From: HGM11367 sp964600435
Lineage (GTDB): Bacteria; Bacillota; Clostridia; Christensenellales; UBA1242
Length of the DNA: 64,000 nucleotides
NCBI GenBank assembly: GCA_964600435.1
Contig: CAZRJB010000006.1
Location: 1-64,000 of the forward strand
Reading direction: 5' to 3'
Positions within the stretch are counted from its first letter, which is position 1; each line of letters starts with the position of its first letter. The position numbers were made by a program, and so were the translations under genes. This document shows positions 59,701 to 64,000 of the stretch, in pieces. A model generated the notes under the pieces. That model was not told where the DNA came from. It saw only the letters and a program-made list of their open reading frames with translations, and ran no database searches.

Positions 59701-62700
59701 CATATGCCATAAAAAATCATAGCAATGCAGACTCTTCAGACAAAAATTTATATGTGTATTTAACCGGTGAAGACCATAACATTACAGTTGGCGAAAACAC
59801 ATTTGTGTATCACTACAATAATCAGTTTATTCTTTGTGCGGCTAGCGAAACAATCAATAAAGATGAAACACAACACTGGTTTGGTTGTGTTCATGAAACC
59901 TGCACAACAAAACATTCAGCGGTGGCACATTCATATACCGAAGAAATTGCTTCGGAAACCTATTTAAAAACATCTGCAACATGCACAGAATTGGCTGTTT
60001 ATTACAAATCTTGCATTTGTGGCGAATTTTCTACCAGTTCAAGTTCAACCTTTACACATGGAGAATTAGAACCACACGACTATGACAAAACCACATGGCT
60101 TAAAAGCGAAACTGAGCATTATTACAAATGTAAAAATTGTAATGCACAAACAGATAATCAAACTCACGCTTATTCTAATTCTTGCGATGTAGATTGTGCA
60201 ATTTGTGGCTATGAACGTTCAAACATAACTCACGATTTTGTGGATTATTGGACTGCATCTTCAACAGGTTCTGGGCATTATCATGTTTGTAGATATTGTG
60301 ACGAAACCACCGATGAAGTGGCACACAACTATGTTTGGATTGTTGCGGATGACAACACAAAACACATAAAACGTTGCACAGATTGTTACCATAAAGACAA
60401 CTCTTCTTTGGCTGTTCATACCTATAAGTACACAAACGACACAAACTATCACTGGCAACAATGCACACTTTGTGGAAAAGAAGGAATAAAATATTCTCAC
60501 TCATACGATAACTATTGCGACTCAATCTGCAATCAAGAAGGCTGCGGATATGACAGACAACGCACTCCACACGAAGACATATATTACACTCACGGTGATG
60601 AATATCACAAAAAACGTTGCAGTAGATGTAATACTATTTTGCTAGAAGAACCACACAACATGCAAATGCACTCAGACGGTTATTATCACTGGGGTGAATG
60701 TGTTTGTGGATTTTCAACAGAGCCAATAAGGCATAGATACGAAAACGATACTTCAACAACTTGTAGAATTTGCAATCATGAACGTCTGCAAAAAATTGAA
60801 AATGTTGAATATACACTCTCTGGCTACACATTAAATGGAAAAATTGGCGAACTTACAATTGCTCCATCAACTGCCAATGGTTTAAAATGGGACGACGAAT
60901 ATTGCATATATTGGGAGTATTGGTGGGTGGTTACAGACCTAGATGCATATTTTAATTCAAATGACTGGGAAAATTACGTTGTTGACCAATCAGAAAATGC
61001 ATATTTTGCACCAAATCAAGATTATTGGCTAGGTTTCTATTTGTATCCAGAAGACGATTTTGATTTATTTTCTTTAAACAGTGCAAGCATCAAGGTTGGC
61101 GGAATTGAACACATGTATTTATATGTTGATTATAACTATGGTTCACCTTATGCATATGCCTATGTTCAATTGCCTAAACTAACGGGCAATAACACAGTCA
61201 CTGCAATAACTCAACTAGAATACACACTTTTGGGGACAACCATTGGTTCACCAGCAACAGGTCTAACCTTGCAAGCAGATGCAAGCAACACAACAACCAA
61301 CATTGAAATATATGTGTATAATAATTGTGATTATGATAATCCAATAACCGACAGCACTGTTATGTTTGATGATTCTTGTTGGGATGCAGACATATATATA
61401 AAAGCTCCAGAAAACTATTCTTTTGTTGGCTTTACTCAAGATATGTTAACAATAAACAACTTGGAAGGCAACTACGAACTGACAGTGTCTGCTGGTGGTG
61501 GAATGCTAAAAATATATTGTTCACTTTTGCCTGTTTTGGATTCAACTCACCAACATCAAACAAGCACTTATGGCATAGACTCAAACACACACATAACAAC
61601 TTGTGAAATTTGTAACAAAACAATATCAACAGGCATCCATTCGTACACAAATGATAGCGATGAAGATTGCAATGTGTGTGGATATCATAGAATTATGTAT
61701 ATTAACAGTGTTGAACTAACACTAACTGGTTACGAACTGGGTTCTAGCATTAATCAAATTGCAGTTTCACCAACTTCAACTTTGGGCTTAGATTGGGACG
61801 AACCAGAATATTATAAAGATTGGGTTGTATGTTGCAACATAGATTCTAACAACGGAATTGTTGAAAAAGAAGATTACGGTGTGTTTATAACAGGTAAAGA
61901 ATATTGGCTTATGGTAAATTTGTCTGCTTATCCTTACAACTATAAGTTTAGTGATGATTTTTCAGAACAAAACATAACTTTGGTTTGTGTTGGCACTCCA
62001 GAATACATTTACGGCTCAAACAGCTATCAAATGGCATACTTTAAACTTCCAACATTAACAGGAAACGACCCAACACAAAAAATATCTAATTTGGAAATTT
62101 CTCTTTCAAATTATCAAGTGGATGAGTTAATAAAAAACACAACTTTTGTTTATGACTCAAACAAAATTAAATCAATAGAAATTTCATTATTGCAAGACAA
62201 TGGCAGAACAATCAACATGCAATCAGACGAAAAATATTTTGCTTCTGGCAAATATGTTCTATCATTTTTAATAACAGCAAACACAGGCTACACTTTTGAC
62301 GGATTTACTTTACAAAATCTTTCTTTTGCAAATGCCACAGAAGACGTGACAATTGTTGTTGGTGCAGGTGGTGGATATGTGTATGTTAGAAGCACATTAA
62401 AAACTCTTGCTGGTGAGCATACTTGTGATTTTACTTCAACTTATTGGTATACAGACACAGCGCATTACAATCGCTGTTCATATTGTTCGGCAAAAACCAA
62501 TGTTCAAAATCACGTTTATGACAACGACGAAGATATAACATGTGACACATGTAATTATGTTAGAAGACTTTATGTGGAAGAAATAGAGTTTGAAATTGTA
62601 GGTTATGAATATAACAACCTTATATCAAACATGTATTTAACCACAAATTCAAAAGGAGTTGACAACACAAAATATGCAGTGTATGGCATTTCACATGTAA

Positions 62701-64000
62701 TAACTCAAGATTCAAATGCAACAAGTGGAATGGCGAAAGAGTACATTGAAGACGATTTTGAAACAAAATTCCAAAGATTAACTCAATACTACATCATGAT
62801 TGAACTATATCCAAAAACAAATTATTATTACAAAGATATGAAATTATCCAGTTTATCTTTGGGTGGCTATAAGGCAGTTTACTATTCTGCACCATCTTCT
62901 TCAATATGGGGCAAAACTGGTTTGGCAGTGTTTAAACTACCATACTTATCCGAAGAGCATGAACATGTCGGAACATGGGAAACCGAAGTGCCTGCAACAT
63001 GCTCAAGCACAGGCACAAAGGCGCACTACGAATGCACAACTTGTCACAAAAATTTTGATGAAAACAATGTTGAAATTTTTGACTTGACAATTGAAATAAA
63101 TCCAGACAACCATAAAGATAGTGAATATTTGCACGATGATGAAAAACACTGGAAAATTTGTCCAGATTGTGGAACAAAAATTTTAGAAAAAGCACATCAT
63201 GGTGGAAATGTTGTAAACGGACAAAAGAAAAAATGTGAGGATTGTCAAACAAGTTATGGCAAATATATGATAACCTCGCTAGACTTTAAATTGACAGGAT
63301 ATGAAGTAAACAAAAAAATAACAGACATCACATTAAGTTTGGAAGGTGGGGATTGTGGAATTGATTTCACGAAACACTCATATGATAGAGACACTGGCTG
63401 GTTTGTTATAACCGACATAAACAGATTCTATAACGATACGTGGTGGGAGAGAGATTATTTTCTTTATGTTATTGATGACCCTGACGAAAATGGTTGGTTC
63501 TTGCCAAACACTCGTTATTATTTGTATGTTAGATTCCGTTTCTTTAACAATGACGAATATGACTATTCAATGATTGATTGTGTAAACGATTATTTAATCA
63601 ACGGGCAATCCGGCGAAGGTCAATTTGCAAACACGGGATATTTTGTGCAAAACTACTTTATTTTGAACAAACTTTCTGGAACAAGCACGGTTGCCAAGGC
63701 ATCGGCAGTAGATTTGCAACTAAACGGCCATGCCGAAAATGCAGTTATAACCAGCACAAGTTTAACCGAAACATCTGCAACTCCAATGCTTAGCAAAGCA
63801 CCAAGCATTAATATTTATAAAGATGGAACAGTTGTAACCGACAACACAATTGTTTATGACACAACTTCTCGTTTTACATTTGATATAACATTAACAGCAA
63901 AATCTGGTTATACATTTGAAGGGTTTACAGTTCAAGATGTTTCTATAGATGGAATTGGCAACCCCGACACAATAAAAATTTCTGCAAGTGGTGGAAAACT
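56748..64000 (+). CDS. Giant secreted multidomain surface protein (3' end outside the window)
   Basis: The frame is open from ATG 56748 to the window end, more than 2,400 codons. Segments: signal peptide (1 to about 36); F5/8 type C-like carbohydrate-binding domain (about 38-190, AIDGKKSGSGFTKW, NPSDWTLSACND); Cys-pair repeats (about 197-400, HSYGDWEAEVPATC, GTKAHKTC, CNKxFD, DLTL); two Cthe_2159-like beta-helix carbohydrate-binding regions (about 404-700 and 750-1000, GTLVATGGKNSAGIGG); many CxxC knuckles (about 1050-1345); and at least four copies of a roughly 150-residue module beginning like VELTLTGYELGSSI, alternating with further CxxC units. It is probably a polysaccharide-binding adhesin. 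Apparent minus-strand frames here are shadows. Confidence 0.9.
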   Translation, partial: MKKLIKSVVAFAIFIMFGMLCLNGVSAKQQIAVFAEGSVTFSAIDGTNNSKASENYDKAIDGKKSGSGFTKWCYNISSNPYIVIKASQSVVATGYVFTTGNDNADSTKGAGRNPSDWTLSACNDFNQSTKTGTWQTLDTKSDNTTMQDINFKDYTFNLSSNRNFYQYYKFQFTAVQGNVELFQLSEIALNFSTTCIGHSYGDWANEVPATCTSAGTKAHKTCVYCNKNFDSSNNEILDLTLAAGHSYGDWEAEVSATCSSAGTKGHKTCLLCNKHFDADNNEIADLTLPIVPSNHSYGDWEAEIPATCTNTGTKAHKTCSLCHKHFDSDNVEISDLTLQKLDHDWQTTQSFNATCTTDAYDIQTCNNCSETQKVEGETKATGHVSDQDGNCTVCYVHIPKSIGNLLVVGGQENVDYRYSTSETNTNLVILTNTKIWLSQTDISTPIVCTISVESTTGANITLAGVNINNSTKGTSPLSIKNTTTGNVVITLENGTTNTLIAGENCAGLQKVGSSILIIDGTGTLNATGGKWSPGIGADKDNFPGEIRFNGGVINATCGEYGVAIGSGYMAGRDGSTATTTLIFNGGIVNADASDSSITSQAIGGVRAIITINGGLITAESGYGGAAIGGSISEDYPKVTISGGSIRTIVNPYPYGADDPYANDFGKNYQDTTKIYAKNSNDSNLYSLVFFNEDALPVYVDGVETNMTIHSSGYYFLYLYLTGEEHTIQAGDELYTYTFNSETESFTKSTTTTTTLSNGLVVEGDGTYPYENTDYTFNGKVLTILTSKAMKITSNGEVKNRIVVKKDVSANLTLAGVNINLSSMPGESALLIEDNSTATVTITLQQNTINKLVSGDFCAGIQKNGKTGNLIIQGAGTLVATGGKNSAGIGGSDGGFATGITVKSGVVTATGGNFGSGIGGGAYHTATNISISGGSVKAVGKDGASSIGYGYLGGMACIPQNDASSNVYLLVVANQNDSTVTIDGEAYAIKNHSNADSSDKNLYVYLTGEDHNITVGENTFVYHYNNQFILCAASETINKDETQHWFGCVHETCTTKHSAVAHSYTEEIASETYLKTSATCTELAVYYKSCICGEFSTSSSSTFTHGELEPHDYDKTTWLKSETEHYYKCKNCNAQTDNQTHAYSNSCDVDCAICGYERSNITHDFVDYWTASSTGSGHYHVCRYCDETTDEVAHNYVWIVADDNTKHIKRCTDCYHKDNSSLAVHTYKYTNDTNYHWQQCTLCGKEGIKYSHSYDNYCDSICNQEGCGYDRQRTPHEDIYYTHGDEYHKKRCSRCNTILLEEPHNMQMHSDGYYHWGECVCGFSTEPIRHRYENDTSTTCRICNHERLQKIENVEYTLSGYTLNGKIGELTIAPSTANGLKWDDEYCIYWEYWWVVTDLDAYFNSNDWENYVVDQSENAYFAPNQDYWLGFYLYPEDDFDLFSLNSASIKVGGIEHMYLYVDYNYGSPYAYAYVQLPKLTGNNTVTAITQLEYTLLGTTIGSPATGLTLQADASNTTTNIEIYVYNNCDYDNPITDSTVMFDDSCWDADIYIKAPENYSFVGFTQDMLTINNLEGNYELTVSAGGGMLKIYCSLLPVLDSTHQHQTSTYGIDSNTHITTCEICNKTISTGIHSYTNDSDEDCNVCGYHRIMYINSVELTLTGYELGSSINQIAVSPTSTLGLDWDEPEYYKDWVVCCNIDSNNGIVEKEDYGVFITGKEYWLMVNLSAYPYNYKFSDDFSEQNITLVCVGTPEYIYGSNSYQMAYFKLPTLTGNDPTQKISNLEISLSNYQVDELIKNTTFVYDSNKIKSIEISLLQDNGRTINMQSDEKYFASGKYVLSFLITANTGYTFDGFTLQNLSFANATEDVTIVVGAGGGYVYVRSTLKTLAGEHTCDFTSTYWYTDTAHYNRCSYCSAKTNVQNHVYDNDEDITCDTCNYVRRLYVEEIEFEIVGYEYNNLISNMYLTTNSKGVDNTKYAVYGISHVITQDSNATSGMAKEYIEDDFETKFQRLTQYYIMIELYPKTNYYYKDMKLSSLSLGGYKAVYYSAPSSSIWGKTGLAVFKLPYLSEEHEHVGTWETEVPATCSSTGTKAHYECTTCHKNFDENNVEIFDLTIEINPDNHKDSEYLHDDEKHWKICPDCGTKILEKAHHGGNVVNGQKKKCEDCQTSYGKYMITSLDFKLTGYEVNKKITDITLSLEGGDCGIDFTKHSYDRDTGWFVITDINRFYNDTWWERDYFLYVIDDPDENGWFLPNTRYYLYVRFRFFNNDEYDYSMIDCVNDYLINGQSGEGQFANTGYFVQNYFILNKLSGTSTVAKASAVDLQLNGHAENAVITSTSLTETSATPMLSKAPSINIYKDGTVVTDNTIVYDTTSRFTFDITLTAKSGYTFEGFTVQDVSIDGIGNPDTIKISASGGK

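Noticed and set aside
57439..63252. Many minus-strand open frames of 60-130 codons, plus short plus-strand frames
   Set aside because: They lie inside the open frame of the giant gene from 56748, are Cys/His-rich mirror images of its CxxC repeats, and lack ribosome binding sites.

Overview
The window is a strongly AT-rich bacterial chromosome segment. It looks like an uncultured gut Bacillota, probably Clostridia-like: consensus TTGACA-N17-TATAAT promoters, GGAGG ribosome binding sites, Soj/Spo0J with canonical parS sites, a clostridial-type NifS/NifU pair with an Rrf2 regulator, RecD2, and many secreted proteins of gut-commensal type (BspA-type leucine-rich repeats, collagen-like, SIMPL, a lipoprotein with an RsgI-like domain). 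TGA, TAA and TAG all act as stops, so the code is standard. No rRNA, CRISPR array or intact transposon is visible.

Layout. 1-5.3 kb is an accessory edge: an XRE antitoxin-like gene with its operator repeats, a 3' tRNA-Arg fragment (att scar), a solitary PD-(D/E)XK nuclease, an integrase remnant, and a cluster of GNAT acetyltransferases with a small P-loop kinase, ending in a frameshifted GNAT-ASCH fusion. 5.1-15.3 kb holds a candidate small RNA, a giant Ig-like surface protein split by one in-frame TAA, and an orphan VirD4/TraG coupling ATPase. 15.5-25.7 kb is mostly housekeeping: leuS, tRNA-Met and tRNA-Glu, an XRE plus HD-TGS (Rel-like) operon, nifS-nifU behind a palindromic operator, a DUF11 protein, a DHH phosphoesterase and a SIMPL protein. 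25.7-30 kb is a surface-protein locus: a small XRE repressor divergent from a BspA-type protein with a structured leader, then a collagen-like peptide and a four-arm inverted-repeat structure.

30-42 kb carries a zincin-like protein, a glycosyltransferase, recD2, parA-parB flanked by two exact parS sites, a 57-residue hydrophobic peptide, an ArsR regulator, tmk, a fusion of an isochorismatase-like and an ADP-ribosylglycohydrolase-like domain that has lost catalytic residues in both, an SDR and Rrf2. Most genes left of parA run leftward and most to its right run rightward, which may indicate proximity to the origin. 42-51.4 kb is an envelope region: lipoprotein, membrane protein, two-component system, cardiolipin synthase and two tandem bacitracin/lantibiotic-type ABC exporters. 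51.6-56 kb has tRNA-His, metG and a toxin-antitoxin-like pair with an unusually large PIN protein. From 56.1 kb a TetR regulator leads into a giant secreted multidomain protein that is still open at the window end (more than 2,400 codons).

The main points for follow-up are the split giant gene, the 4-bp duplication breaking GNAT-ASCH, the pseudoknotted leader with a palindromic operator, the four-arm structure at 29.3 kb, the degenerate NAD-related fusion, the large PIN pair, and several genes whose -10 box abuts the start codon (apparently leaderless mRNAs).
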